Source: Acidobacteria bacterium Mor1 (GTDB taxonomy: Bacteria > Acidobacteriota > Polarisedimenticolia > Polarisedimenticolales > Polarisedimenticolaceae). From it: a DNA stretch of 64,000 bases. The notes under the pieces were generated by a model. The model saw only the letters and a list, made by a program, of their open reading frames with translations. It was not told the DNA's origin and searched no databases. Below, piece by piece: positions 7,237 through 15,813 of this stretch. The translations under genes were made by a program, and so were the position numbers. Positions within the stretch are counted from its first letter, which is position 1; each line of letters starts with the position of its first letter. The stretch spans positions 4,938,551-5,002,550 of the forward strand of contig CP011806.1 in the NCBI GenBank assembly GCA_001664505.1, written 5' to 3'.

Positions 7237-9852
7237 TCAGCGCTTCCGGTAGCTGAACAACCCGTCACTCTTGCGGAACTTGAGCACGTCCCGGCTGCCG
7301 TCGCTCTTGCGCACGACGAGCTTCCAGTTGGTCGGTTGAGATTGGAACCGATGCTTGGATGCGCCGGCTCCTGAACCCGAGGAGATGAACAGGCTGAGGT
7401 GCTCCACGACCTGCCCCATGTTGTCGGTGCTGACCACCACGTGGGTATCCGGTTCCGTCATCGCCTGCAGGAAGCTGCACGAATCGGCGCAGTCGCAGGC
7501 TGGAATCGACCAGGTCGAGCTGTTGATCGAGACCGTCTGGGGCAGCAGGATCTCCTGGCGCAGCGTGGTGGCTCCGCTGGTGTAGTCGACCAGACCGTTC
7601 AGCTCGTCGTGGATCGCCGAGCCCGGCGTGTGGAAGTTCCAATCGACGTCATTCGGCGTCTCGATGCGGTCGTAGACCACGAAGTATTCGTCGGTGAACA
7701 CGATCTGGCGTTCGAACTTCGAGACAGCCGCGTCGGCGTCGTAGAGGAAGCCGCTCTCGGCGACGATGTGCTTGTACTCGGCGTTGGTGAAGTCGGAGAC
7801 CAGCTGGCCGGGCTGGGCGGCCTGGAACGACGCCCAGGCTGCGTCGACGTCCACGGGGTCACAGTTGTTCGCCGCGGCGCGATCGCTTTCCGGCTGGCGC
7901 AGGCACTCGGGGTGATGCTGCCCGTAGCTTCCGCTGGCGTCTCTGAGGGTGATCGTGTTGTGCCACTCGGTGCATTCGAAACCGGCCTCGGCTGCGGTCA
8001 GTCCGCAGAGTTTCCTCGGTTCCAGGCAGTTCTTGGCCGGGTAGTCCTGGAGGAGCACGTCGCCGTTGTCGTAGTAGACGAAACTCCCGGCGTCGGCGTG
8101 GTCATGGCCGTTGTTCATGCCGCGGCCCGCGGCGGGGTCGGCCAAACCGCCGGCGTTGGCGCCGCCGGGCCAGCCGGACTTGAAGGCCAGGTAGTGATCG
8201 CCTGCCGGTTCCGGGCCTTCGCAGCCGCTGCCGCCGTCGGTCCAGCGGTTGCGCAGGGTGACGACGCCAAGGTCGGAGAACTCCGCCTCGGTGTCCAGAC
8301 AGCGCAAGGAGTCCGCCGGCACGGAGGTGTCGTAGTCGATGACCACCAGCGGATCGGCCTGGAACGGCGCCAGGATCGACGGCTCTCCCGACGAGGGCAG
8401 CACGATCTCCTCCAGCAGCCGTTGGGCCTGGGGGTTCTGGTGTTCGCTACCGGCGGCGGCGAGTAGAGCGGTGACGCCGGGAATGAAGGCCCGGGTGATG
8501 TTGGGGAAGATGTCGCCGTAGCGGAAGGTCCCGACCAGGTCCGGCAGGGTCGTGTGGGCCAGGAAGGTCGGCCCTTCCAGGTGGAACGGGGTCGTCGGGT
8601 AGGGATCGCCATCCTGCTGCTGGATCAGGACCGAGAGCGGTACCGCGGCTTCGGCCATGACGTGGTAGTAGGGAATGCCCTCGTGCCAGCTACCGTCGGG
8701 AGGCATCAGGTACTCGCCGGAACCGTCGCCGGAGAGGTCCTGGGTCTGCTGGGCGTACTCGCTCTTGGCGAAGTCGATCCAGGCCTGGGCGCGAGGATCC
8801 TCGCGGCGAATAGCGTAACCCGCGGTGGCCACCGCCGACAACGCCTGCTGGTTGTGGTTTTGCCAGGGCCGGTTCCAGTACCAGGGCCGGTTCGACGGGA
8901 TCGGGTCGCTCAGCCGGGCGAACTCGCCGCTGTTGGACGATCCGTCGCACTGGGGCGTCGCGTCGGTGCCGTCCCCCATCTCCTTGCGCAGCTTCCAGCG
9001 GATCTCGCCCAGGCGGTTCAGGCTCGGATCCGCATCGTCCAGGGCCTTGAGTTCGTCGAACAGCCAGTCGTAGGCGGTGGCCATGCCTCGGGCCAGGGCG
9101 TTGCGGGTCAGGTTGCAGTTGGCTCCGTCGAGCCAGTCGCCGTAGTCCCAGAGCATGGCGTCCAGGTACTCGAGGGCTCGATCGAGGTAGCGGCTGCGGT
9201 TGGGGTAGGCTCCCTCGTTTCCTTCCGCCATGCGGTAGGCGAAGGCCAGTTGCCGGAGTCGGCGACCGTAGGCGTTCGGCGTGCTGTCGTTCGGGAAATC
9301 CGTCGCGCTCACCGGGGCGTACTCGGTGTTGGCCGGATCGGAGAGCACATCGGCCCTTTCTACGATCAGCGCGAACAACGCTCCCGGGACGGTGTTCGGG
9401 TCGGCGATCTTCGCTTGCAGCTCAGGCACTTCGTCGGCGGTGAAGAACAGCATCGGATGGTCGCAGTAGCCCGGCTGTTCGGTCTGATGTCCTCCCGGGC
9501 AGGGGTCGCAGCCGTCGGCGATCCCGTCACCGTCGTAGTCGGCAAAATCATCTCCGGGACAGGCATCGCAGGCATCGGGAACACCGTCCCCATCGCCGTC
9601 ATCCCGATCGTACCCGCCGGGGCAGACGTCGCAGCCGTCGGGCACCGAATCCAGGTCGCTGTCGAGGTTGTCGTTGTGGCCGGGGCAGCGGTCGCACTCG
9701 TCGTCCACTCCGTCGCCATCACTGTCCTGGCCGAAGGGATCGGGCAGGCACCCAGTCGGAACGTCTGCAGCGAAGGCCAGCAGGGGGAAGGCGGCGAGTA
9801 TCGTGAGGGCCAGGAGTCTGAAAACGGGGGAGGGGCGTCGATCGTGGCGCAT
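7237..9852 (-). CDS. Secreted heparinase II/III-like polysaccharide lyase with thrombospondin type 3 repeats
   Basis: About 871 residues. A signal peptide is followed by four or five calcium-binding type 3 repeats (DSDGDGVDDECDRCPG pattern) over roughly residues 40-125. Next comes an alpha/alpha-toroid region (YLDRALEYLDAM, WQNHNQQALSAVATAGYA). A C-terminal beta-sandwich carries the heparinase II/III signature HDHADAGSFVYY with a following DVLLQDY. It probably cleaves an acidic polysaccharide by beta-elimination outside the cell; the substrate cannot be told. The start at 9852 has GGAG seven bases upstream; the frame stays open beyond 10,100 but without a plausible start. Transcribed divergently from the sigma factor gene. 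Confidence 0.82.
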   Translation of the reverse strand: MRHDRRPSPVFRLLALTILAAFPLLAFAADVPTGCLPDPFGQDSDGDGVDDECDRCPGHNDNLDSDLDSVPDGCDVCPGGYDRDDGDGDGVPDACDACPGDDFADYDGDGIADGCDPCPGGHQTEQPGYCDHPMLFFTADEVPELQAKIADPNTVPGALFALIVERADVLSDPANTEYAPVSATDFPNDSTPNAYGRRLRQLAFAYRMAEGNEGAYPNRSRYLDRALEYLDAMLWDYGDWLDGANCNLTRNALARGMATAYDWLFDELKALDDADPSLNRLGEIRWKLRKEMGDGTDATPQCDGSSNSGEFARLSDPIPSNRPWYWNRPWQNHNQQALSAVATAGYAIRREDPRAQAWIDFAKSEYAQQTQDLSGDGSGEYLMPPDGSWHEGIPYYHVMAEAAVPLSVLIQQQDGDPYPTTPFHLEGPTFLAHTTLPDLVGTFRYGDIFPNITRAFIPGVTALLAAAGSEHQNPQAQRLLEEIVLPSSGEPSILAPFQADPLVVIDYDTSVPADSLRCLDTEAEFSDLGVVTLRNRWTDGGSGCEGPEPAGDHYLAFKSGWPGGANAGGLADPAAGRGMNNGHDHADAGSFVYYDNGDVLLQDYPAKNCLEPRKLCGLTAAEAGFECTEWHNTITLRDASGSYGQHHPECLRQPESDRAAANNCDPVDVDAAWASFQAAQPGQLVSDFTNAEYKHIVAESGFLYDADAAVSKFERQIVFTDEYFVVYDRIETPNDVDWNFHTPGSAIHDELNGLVDYTSGATTLRQEILLPQTVSINSSTWSIPACDCADSCSFLQAMTEPDTHVVVSTDNMGQVVEHLSLFISSGSGAGASKHRFQSQPTNWKLVVRKSDGSRDVLKFRKSDGLFSYRKR

Positions 9853-9931
9853 GGGTGTTCTCCGCGTGCTCGCTTGGCCGCACCAGAGCGACCGAGCGGG
9901 TTCGTCTCGTAGGTCGATGCGACGAAACGGC

Positions 9932-10021
9932 GGGAACCGGTCGGTCTCGGCCGTGCGGCGGAGGCATTGCCGACAGCTACCCGACAGCACATGCGACAAA
10001 ACCTCGGGAATCGGTCGGTCT
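9932..10021. repeat. 16-bp direct repeats in the divergent promoter region
   Basis: GGGAACCGGTCGGTCT (9932-9947) recurs with one change at 10006-10021, 74 bp downstream. The region also carries TTCGTC...GACGAA as an inverted repeat around 9901-9926. It lies between the divergently transcribed lyase and sigma-factor genes. The repeats could be operator copies or alternative ECF promoter elements; this is an inference from position. Confidence 0.4.
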
Positions 10022-10105
10022 TTCTTTGCTGCACCGCCTAAGCCCAGTTTTCGCTGGGAGTTACGGCAAAGTCGCGGTAGGTTTTCGAGTGGGAAGGGTG
10101 GGATC

Positions 10106-10675
10106 TTGAACACGCCGATTACGCAGATCCTGGAGCATTGCGACGGAGACCCCGAGGCCCTGCAACAGCGCCTGTTGCCGGTGGTCTATGAATCGCTGCG
10201 CCGCATGGCCCGGCGCCAGCTCGCCCGGGAACGGCGGGCCAGCCTGCAGCCGACGGCTCTGGTCCACGAGGCCTACCTGCGGCTCTTCCGCGATGACCGG
10301 GCGTTCGAGAACCGGCGTCACTTCTACGGTGCCGCGGCGGAATCCATGCGCCGCATCCTGGTCGAACAGGCCCGGCGCCGGGAGCGGGTGCGGCACGGGG
10401 GCCACCTGGTGCGCGCCTCGCTGGACCCCGACGGCCTGTCGTCGAGAAACGACACCACCACGATTCAGCTGGACGATGTGCTCGATCGCTTCGAGGCTCG
10501 CTCCCCGCGGCCGGGGATGGTGGTAAAGCTGCGCTACTTCCTCGGCCTGTCCATCGAGGAAACCGCGTCGTTGATGCAGCTGTCGCCGACGACGGTCAAG
10601 GCGGATTGGAGCTTTGCCCGGGCCTGGCTGCATCGTGAGCTGCGCGGACGACCCCGCCGGGACGTCCGGGGCTGA
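10106..10675 (+). CDS. ECF-family RNA polymerase sigma factor (ECF43/TIGR02999-like)
   Basis: A 189-residue sigma factor starting at a TTG behind a GGGTGGGA motif. The frame is open upstream, but the family normally begins with this T-x-L-L-x-x-x-x-x-G-D region. Sigma-2 carries LLPVVYESLRRMARRQL and LQPTALVHEAYLRL; region 4 has LSIEETASLMQLSPTTVKADW as the HTH. The QPTALVHEAYLRL segment replaces the usual acidic DAED of region 2.2. This is characteristic of the group whose members need phosphorylation by a linked Ser/Thr kinase before binding RNA polymerase (EcfP/PknT in Vibrio). The kinase gene starts two bases after the stop codon. Family assignment is firm; phosphorylation control is inferred. 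Confidence 0.88.
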   Translation: MNTPITQILEHCDGDPEALQQRLLPVVYESLRRMARRQLARERRASLQPTALVHEAYLRLFRDDRAFENRRHFYGAAAESMRRILVEQARRRERVRHGGHLVRASLDPDGLSSRNDTTTIQLDDVLDRFEARSPRPGMVVKLRYFLGLSIEETASLMQLSPTTVKADWSFARAWLHRELRGRPRRDVRG

Positions 10676-10677
10676 CG

Positions 10678-13212
10678 GTGGCGACCCCTCGCCCCGACAT
10701 CCAGGATCTGTTTCACCGGGCCCGCCGGCTCCCTGAGGATCAGCGCGAGCGCTTCGTCAACGAGCGCTGTAACGGACATACGGCAGAGCGCCGGGAGGTG
10801 CTCACGCTGCTGCGCCACGCCGACGCGCCGGATTCGTTTCTGGACTCGCCCGCCGTCGTCGAGACCGGTCACGAAGCATGCGCCGTGTTGCCCGAGGGCA
10901 CCCGGGTCGGCCGCTACCGCATCGTGCGCCACCTGGGAGACGGCGGCATGGGGGAGGTCTACCTGGCTGATCAGGATGAGCCGGTGCGAAGGCGGGTCGC
11001 TCTCAAGCTGATCAAGCCCGGCATGGACTCCCGGCAAATCGTCGGCCGTTTCGGGCGGGAACGACAGGTCCTGGCGCTGATGAACCATGCCGGCATCGCT
11101 CAGGTGTTCGATGCGGGGACGACCGATCGCGGCCGCGCGTTCTTCGCCATGGAGTATGTCGACGGCCGGCCGTTGGTCGAGGCCTGCGACCTGAGCCGGA
11201 GTTCGGTGGAGCAGCGGCTTCAACGGTTCATCCAGGCCTGCGAGGCGGTCCAGCACGCCCATCAGAAGGGCGTGATCCATCGCGATCTCAAGCCATCGAA
11301 CATTCTCCTTGGAGACGCTCCGGACTCCGCCCCCAAGGTGATCGACTTCGGGATCGCCAAGGCGAGCGACCCTGCCATGGATGGCGAGGTTCGCTACACC
11401 CGTACCGGCATGCTGATGGGCACACCCGACTACATGAGTCCCGAGCAGGCCGAGCCGGGCTCTCAGGTAGACACCCGCAGCGACATCTATTCCCTGGGGG
11501 TGATCCTTCACGAACTCCTGGTCGGTACGTTGCCGAGAAAGCGCAACCCGTTGCCGTCGCCGCCGAGCACGGTGGCGACGCGGGAGCGCAACGCCGAGCG
11601 GGCGCAGCAGCGGGGTACGAGCGCAGAGCATCTCGCGCGGCGGCTCCACGGAGATCTCGACGCCATCGTTCTGCGCGCCATCGACCCGGATCCGGAGCGA
11701 CGCTATTCCTCGGCGTCGGAGCTGGCGGCGGATATTCGCCGGCATCTCCACCGGGAACCGGTCAGTGCCCGGCCACCCAGCCTGACCTATCGGCTGGCTC
11801 GGTTGGTCCAGCGCTACAAGGGATTGTCGGCGTTGACCCTGGCGCTGCTCGTCGCGCTGATCGGCGGCCTGGGCATCAGCGCCTATCTGAGCGGCATCGT
11901 CCGCGAGCAGCGGGACTCGATCTATCGATTGTCCGACAAGGCGGTGCTCGAGCGAGTGATTCGCGAGGCCGAGACGCTGTGGCCACCCCATGACGATCGG
12001 ATTCCGGCGATCGAAGCCTGGCTCGAGGGGGATGTCCGGCGGCTGATCGAGCGCATCCCGTTGCACGAATCCTCCCTGGCGGCTCTGACCGCGCGGGCGC
12101 AGCAGGAGAACGACACCGAGGCGGAGTTCTTCATCGGGGAAACCCGCGACCTTGTGCAGCGGCTCGAGGCACTCCAGGGCCCGGAGGGCTTGATCTCCCG
12201 TGTTCGCCGGCGGCTCGAGTTCGCGCGGACCATTCGACGGCGGAGTCTGGAGGAGCCGGCAGCGGCCTGGCAGGCTGCCGTCGAGGCGATCGCCCGATCG
12301 CCGAAATACGATGGGCTGCGCATCCGGCCGCAGCTCGGCCTGCTGCCCCTCGGCGTAGACCCCGAGAGCGGACTGCACGAGTTCGTGCATCTGCAAAGTG
12401 GTTCCGCCCCGCAGCGTGATTCTCGAGGGCGCCTGATGCTGACCGAGGATACCGGGTTGGTGCTGGTCCTGTTGCCGCCGGCCCGGGTCACCCTGGGCTC
12501 TCGCCGTCCGGTGGCAGGCGAGAGCGCGGCGACTCCCCACGTGGACCCTCTGGCGCGGGCCAAGGAGGGGCCGGTCCACGTAGTGGCCATCGAACAGCCG
12601 TTCTTCCTCTCGAAGTACGAGATGACTCAGGGACAGTGGCTGCGCATCAACCATGAGAACCCGAGCGACCGTCCGGCGGGTCAAGCTGTCGGGGATGGGC
12701 CGGTGCATACGTTGCTGCATCCCGTGGAGCGCGTAGACCTTCCGTCGGCCGAGCGAACCGTGCGACGGATGGGGCTGAGCCTTCCCACCGAGGCGCAGTG
12801 GGAGTACGCCGCGCGGGCAGGCACCGTCACGCCGTTCTGGACCGGAGCCGACCGATTCTCCCTGGAAGGGGCGGAGAATCTCGGGGACCTCTCCCACAAT
12901 CGCCGAATCGACGTCAACCTGGACGAGATTGCCCCCTGGGACGACGGCTATCCGGACACCTCGCCGGTGGGGCGGTTCCGGGCCAACCCCCTCGGCTTTC
13001 ACGATGTCCAGGGGAACGTCTGGGAGTGGTGCAGCGGTCTGCATTCCGGGTTCCGCAGCGATCCCGACCTACTGCGGTCCGACGGGCGGATCGGCGTGTT
13101 CCGCGGTGGGAGCTGCAAACGCTCCCACACGCGAATGTCCCGCCGGGTCACCTTGAACGAGGACAACGCCTACGACGTCGGGCTGAGGCCTGCAGGTGTC
13201 CTGAAGCCCTGA
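10678..13212 (+). CDS. Membrane Ser/Thr protein kinase with C-terminal FGE-sulfatase-like domain
   Basis: 844 residues, starting at a GTG two bases after the sigma-factor stop. The Hanks-type kinase domain spans about residues 75-360: glycine loop GDGGMGEV, lysine K110 in VALKLIK, catalytic HRDLKPSN from H201, DFG at D223, and activation loop TRTGMLMGTPDYMSPEQ. One transmembrane helix lies near residues 383-405. Beyond it is a periplasmic part ending in a formylglycine-generating-enzyme-like domain (about 593-844: EMTQGQWLRI, LPTEAQWEYAARAG, NVWEWCSG, FRGGSC). Active FGEs have a catalytic Cys pair, but this one shows a single Cys in GGSC, so it is more likely a sensor or ligand-binding module. 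It likely phosphorylates the adjacent sigma factor. Confidence 0.9.
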   Translation: MATPRPDIQDLFHRARRLPEDQRERFVNERCNGHTAERREVLTLLRHADAPDSFLDSPAVVETGHEACAVLPEGTRVGRYRIVRHLGDGGMGEVYLADQDEPVRRRVALKLIKPGMDSRQIVGRFGRERQVLALMNHAGIAQVFDAGTTDRGRAFFAMEYVDGRPLVEACDLSRSSVEQRLQRFIQACEAVQHAHQKGVIHRDLKPSNILLGDAPDSAPKVIDFGIAKASDPAMDGEVRYTRTGMLMGTPDYMSPEQAEPGSQVDTRSDIYSLGVILHELLVGTLPRKRNPLPSPPSTVATRERNAERAQQRGTSAEHLARRLHGDLDAIVLRAIDPDPERRYSSASELAADIRRHLHREPVSARPPSLTYRLARLVQRYKGLSALTLALLVALIGGLGISAYLSGIVREQRDSIYRLSDKAVLERVIREAETLWPPHDDRIPAIEAWLEGDVRRLIERIPLHESSLAALTARAQQENDTEAEFFIGETRDLVQRLEALQGPEGLISRVRRRLEFARTIRRRSLEEPAAAWQAAVEAIARSPKYDGLRIRPQLGLLPLGVDPESGLHEFVHLQSGSAPQRDSRGRLMLTEDTGLVLVLLPPARVTLGSRRPVAGESAATPHVDPLARAKEGPVHVVAIEQPFFLSKYEMTQGQWLRINHENPSDRPAGQAVGDGPVHTLLHPVERVDLPSAERTVRRMGLSLPTEAQWEYAARAGTVTPFWTGADRFSLEGAENLGDLSHNRRIDVNLDEIAPWDDGYPDTSPVGRFRANPLGFHDVQGNVWEWCSGLHSGFRSDPDLLRSDGRIGVFRGGSCKRSHTRMSRRVTLNEDNAYDVGLRPAGVLKP

Positions 13213-13323
13213 CCCGGGCGGGTGGGATCGAGTACAGGTACGCCCATTTATTCGAGCGCTGCGTCCCGTAGTGCAGCGCACCACAGCGGGTACCCTGGGT
13301 CTCCCGAAGTCGCTGGAGTACCC

Positions 13324-13674
13324 ATGCAAGATGCCGCGCAGATCAAGGAACGTGTGTTCGAACTGGGCCCCGAGGTCCGCTACATCGCCGTCTACCGGAA
13401 CGGGGAGCTGGAACTGTTCCAGCGGGAAAGCCTCGCCGGCGCCTCCACGTCGGAAAGCGACAAGTACGAGGAGCTGCTGGTCAACCCGACGTTGCTGACC
13501 CTGGCCGGCCAGCGAGGAAACATCGATTGCGGCGGCCTCGATTTTCTCATCATCGGCTACGGCAACTTCTATCAGCTGGTGCTGGAGGTCCCCGAGGGGC
13601 ACGTCTCGGTAGCGGTCGAGAGAAGCGCCGACCCGATTCCCTTCGTCGAGCGCATCCGGGCGGTGCTGGACTGA
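13324..13674 (+). CDS. Small cytosolic protein of unknown family (possibly Roadblock/LC7-like)
   Basis: A 116-residue protein without signal peptide or membrane segment. GGAG lies six bases before the ATG, which fixes the start; longer in-frame extensions have no RBS. The pattern is an alternating helix/strand chain: VRYIAVYRNGELELF, a helix around EELLVNPTLLTLAGQRG, the strand LDFLIIGYGNFYQLVLEV and HVSVAVE. It is reminiscent of the Roadblock/LC7 fold used by small-GTPase regulators, but I cannot confirm this by eye. It stands alone between the kinase gene and a convergent ligase gene. Confidence 0.6.
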   Translation: MQDAAQIKERVFELGPEVRYIAVYRNGELELFQRESLAGASTSESDKYEELLVNPTLLTLAGQRGNIDCGGLDFLIIGYGNFYQLVLEVPEGHVSVAVERSADPIPFVERIRAVLD

Positions 13675-13675
13675 C

Positions 13676-13695
13676 CCCGGCCGAGGGCGGCCGGG
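13676..13695. terminator. Hairpin between convergent genes
   Basis: CCCGGCC and GGCCGGG form a 7-bp stem around GAGGGC immediately after the stop codon of the small plus-strand gene. It precedes the end of the minus-strand ligase gene. Confidence 0.5.
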
Positions 13696-13699
13696 TCGC

Positions 13700-15241
13700 C
13701 TAGCCGCGCTCGCGCAGGACCCGGCGCAGGATCTTGCCCGAGGCCGCCTTGGGGATCTCGTCGACGAATTCGAGCAGGCGCAGCTGCTTGTAGTGCGCGA
13801 CCCGTTCGGCGACGAAAGCCATGATGTCCTCGGCGCTCGCCTGCGCATCCGGCTTCAACACCACGAAGCCCTTGGGTAGTTCACCGCACTCGGCGTCGCA
13901 GATACCGATCACGGCGGCATCGGCCACGGCGGGATGGGTGACCAGCAGCGCCTCGAGTTCGGCGGGGGGCACCTGGAACGCCTTGTACTTGATCAGTTCC
14001 TTCAACCGGTCGACGATGCGGAAGTGGCCGTCGTCGTCGACTCGGGCCACATCGCCGGTACGTAGCCAGCCGTCCTCGACGATGGTTTCGGCGGTGGCCT
14101 CGGGGTTATTCAGGTAGCCCAGCATGACCTGGGGACCGCGAATCCAGATTTCGCCGTCGGCTTCGTTGCCCAGGCTCTCACCGCTACAGGGATCGACGAT
14201 CCGGGCCTCGGTGTTAGCCAGCAGAAATCCGATGGTGCCCAGTTTCACCTGACCCTTGAGCGAGAAGTGGGTGACCGGCGAGAGCTCGGTCATGCCGAAC
14301 CCCTGCAGCACCTCGCAGTCGAGCCGCTCGCTGACCTCTCCGGCCAGGCCGCCTCCCAATGGCGCGGCGCCGGAGATCATCACCTCGAGCGCCGAAAGGT
14401 CGAACTTGTCGACCAAAGGGTGCTTGGCCAGCGCCAGCACTACCGGCGGAACCACGAAGGCCCGGGGGCTGCGGTGATCCTGGGTCAGCCGGAGGAACAA
14501 CTCCAGATCGAAGCGAGGCATGGTCAACGCCTTGCCCCCCTGCCACAGGGCGCCGTTCATCAGCACCTGCATGCCGTAGATGTGAAAGAAGGGCAGGAAG
14601 GAGACGACGTTCTCTCCCTCGGCGATGGGCAGCACGTCGCCGACCTGCAGCAGGTTGGCGATCAGGTTGCGGTGGCTGAGCATCACCCCCTTGGACAGGC
14701 CGGTGGTGCCCGAGGAGTAGGGGAGCGCCACCACGTCGTCGGGAGCGACCGCGGCGTGTTCAGCCATCGGTGCGCCGAACAGCTCCGTAAGCTGTGGCGC
14801 GTCGCCGGGGTCGATGGTGAAGACCTCTTCCACGGCGGTGCCCTCGGCGGCCTTCCGGGCTACTTCGAGGAACGGTGAGACCGTGACCAGGAGCTTCGCG
14901 CCGGCGTCTTCGAGTTGGTGGCGCACCTCGTCGGCGGTGTAGGTCGGGTTCACGGTAGTGATCACCCCGCCCATCCAGGCGGTGCCGTGGAACACCACCG
15001 CGTACTCCGGAATGTTGGGGGCCATGATGGCGAGGACATCCCCCTTGCCGAATCCCCGGGCGGCGAGGCCCCCGGCCAGAGCCTTGATCGCACCGGCCAG
15101 CTCGCCGTAGGTGATCGTGCGGCCGGAGGGGCCGTCGACCAGGGCGGGTTCCGACGCGAGCCGTTCTGCGTGCTGCAGCACGAAGGGAGTCAGCGGACCC
15201 GCGGGAATCTCGAGGTCGGCGTGAGGGCTCTTGAAGATCAT
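13700..15241 (-). CDS. AMP-forming acyl-/aryl-CoA ligase (4-coumarate-CoA ligase-like)
   Basis: About 513 residues, typical for the ANL superfamily. Visible core motifs: the phosphate-binding loop YSSGTTGLSKGV followed by LSHRN; A5-type GFGMTELSPV; A7-A8 GWLRTGDVA...RLKELIKYKAFQVPPAELE; and the catalytic lysine motif PKAASGKILRR at the C-terminus. It would activate a carboxylic acid to an acyl-adenylate and transfer it to CoA in the cytosol. The overall pattern is closest to 4CL-like and medium/long-chain ligases; the substrate is not determinable. GGAG five bases before the ATG at 15241 sets the start. Confidence 0.87.
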   Translation of the reverse strand: MIFKSPHADLEIPAGPLTPFVLQHAERLASEPALVDGPSGRTITYGELAGAIKALAGGLAARGFGKGDVLAIMAPNIPEYAVVFHGTAWMGGVITTVNPTYTADEVRHQLEDAGAKLLVTVSPFLEVARKAAEGTAVEEVFTIDPGDAPQLTELFGAPMAEHAAVAPDDVVALPYSSGTTGLSKGVMLSHRNLIANLLQVGDVLPIAEGENVVSFLPFFHIYGMQVLMNGALWQGGKALTMPRFDLELFLRLTQDHRSPRAFVVPPVVLALAKHPLVDKFDLSALEVMISGAAPLGGGLAGEVSERLDCEVLQGFGMTELSPVTHFSLKGQVKLGTIGFLLANTEARIVDPCSGESLGNEADGEIWIRGPQVMLGYLNNPEATAETIVEDGWLRTGDVARVDDDGHFRIVDRLKELIKYKAFQVPPAELEALLVTHPAVADAAVIGICDAECGELPKGFVVLKPDAQASAEDIMAFVAERVAHYKQLRLLEFVDEIPKAASGKILRRVLRERG

Positions 15242-15349
15242 GGCGGCTCCATCCGGTCGCGGGCCTATTGCAACCGGCGGGATTCTCCGGTCGCGGTCGC
15301 TCAGTCTAGTGGGGACGCTCGGTGGAGGGAACCCTGTCCGGCTCAAAAC

Positions 15350-15361
15350 CTAATTCATTAG
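15350..15361. promoter_or_regulatory. Putative BlaI-type operator 1
   Basis: CTAATTCATTAG, with CTAA/TTAG half-sites. A near-identical copy lies 45 bp downstream, and this copy sits just upstream of the -35 box of the blaI-like gene. Confidence 0.5.
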
Positions 15362-15390
15362 TTGACCCGCGGCCGGTTCGGGGTTAGGCT
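15362..15390 (+). promoter_or_regulatory. Promoter of the BlaI-M56-S41 operon
   Basis: -35 TTGACC (15362-15367), 17-bp spacer, -10 TAGGCT (15385-15390). Start of transcription would fall near 15397, giving a leader of about 18 bases with AGGAG before the GTG at 15415. The promoter is bracketed and overlapped by CTAA/TTAG palindromes, which fits autorepression. Confidence 0.6.
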
Positions 15391-15406
15391 ATGCCTAATT
15401 CCTTAG
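15384..15406. promoter_or_regulatory. Putative BlaI-type operators 2 and 3
   Basis: TTAGGC-TAT-GCCTAA (15384-15398) is a perfect 6-bp inverted repeat covering the -10 box. CTAATTCCTTAG (15395-15406) overlaps it and differs by one base from the copy at 15350. A repressor bound here would block initiation. Confidence 0.55.
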
Positions 15407-15414
15407 GAGTTGGC

Positions 15415-15813
15415 GTGGCACGAACGACATCGAAGACGTTGACCGAAGCGGAACAGCGGGTGATGGAGGTCCTGTGGGATCTGCCGGAAGCGTCGGTTCG
15501 CGACGTCGTGGACAGGCTGAGCGAGGAACGCCCACTGGCGTACAACACCGTGCAAACCGTCCTGGGCATCCTCTACCGCAAGAACTACGTCGAGTTCCGC
15601 AGGGAGGGGCGAGCCCACATCTACCGGGCGGTGGTCTCCCGTCCCGAGGCGCAGCGGGAAGCATTCGACAATCTAGTCACCCGTTTTTTCGGCGGCTCCA
15701 AGAACGCCTTTGCCCGGTACCTCGTTGAAGAGGGGCAGGTCGATGCAAGGGAGCTGAGCCGGCTCAAGGGCCTGGCCCGGAAGTCGCGCCGCAAACGGGA
15801 GCCGCGAACGTGA
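15415..15813 (+). CDS. BlaI/MecI/CopY-family transcriptional repressor
   Basis: About 132 residues from the GTG at 15415, which has AGGAG at ideal spacing. An ATG at 15391 would lie upstream of the predicted transcription start and inside the operator. The winged helix shows LTEAEQRVMEVLW, SVRDVVDRL and YNTVQTVLGILYRKNYVEF, typical of BlaI. A basic C-terminus follows the dimerisation region. It should act as a dimer on the CTAA/TTAG palindromes at its own promoter. Its stop codon overlaps the GTG of the M56 peptidase gene (GTGA), the standard BlaI-BlaR1 gene pair arrangement. Confidence 0.88.
   Translation: MARTTSKTLTEAEQRVMEVLWDLPEASVRDVVDRLSEERPLAYNTVQTVLGILYRKNYVEFRREGRAHIYRAVVSRPEAQREAFDNLVTRFFGGSKNAFARYLVEEGQVDARELSRLKGLARKSRRKREPRT

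Noticed and set aside
9853-10113. N-terminal extension of the heparinase-like protein
   Set aside because: The frame is open but lacks an RBS, overlaps the divergent promoter region and precedes a clear signal peptide with its own GGAG.
10534-13044. Very long open frame antisense to the kinase gene
   Set aside because: It mirrors the kinase codons, has no recognisable domain and no RBS; long antisense frames are expected at this GC content.
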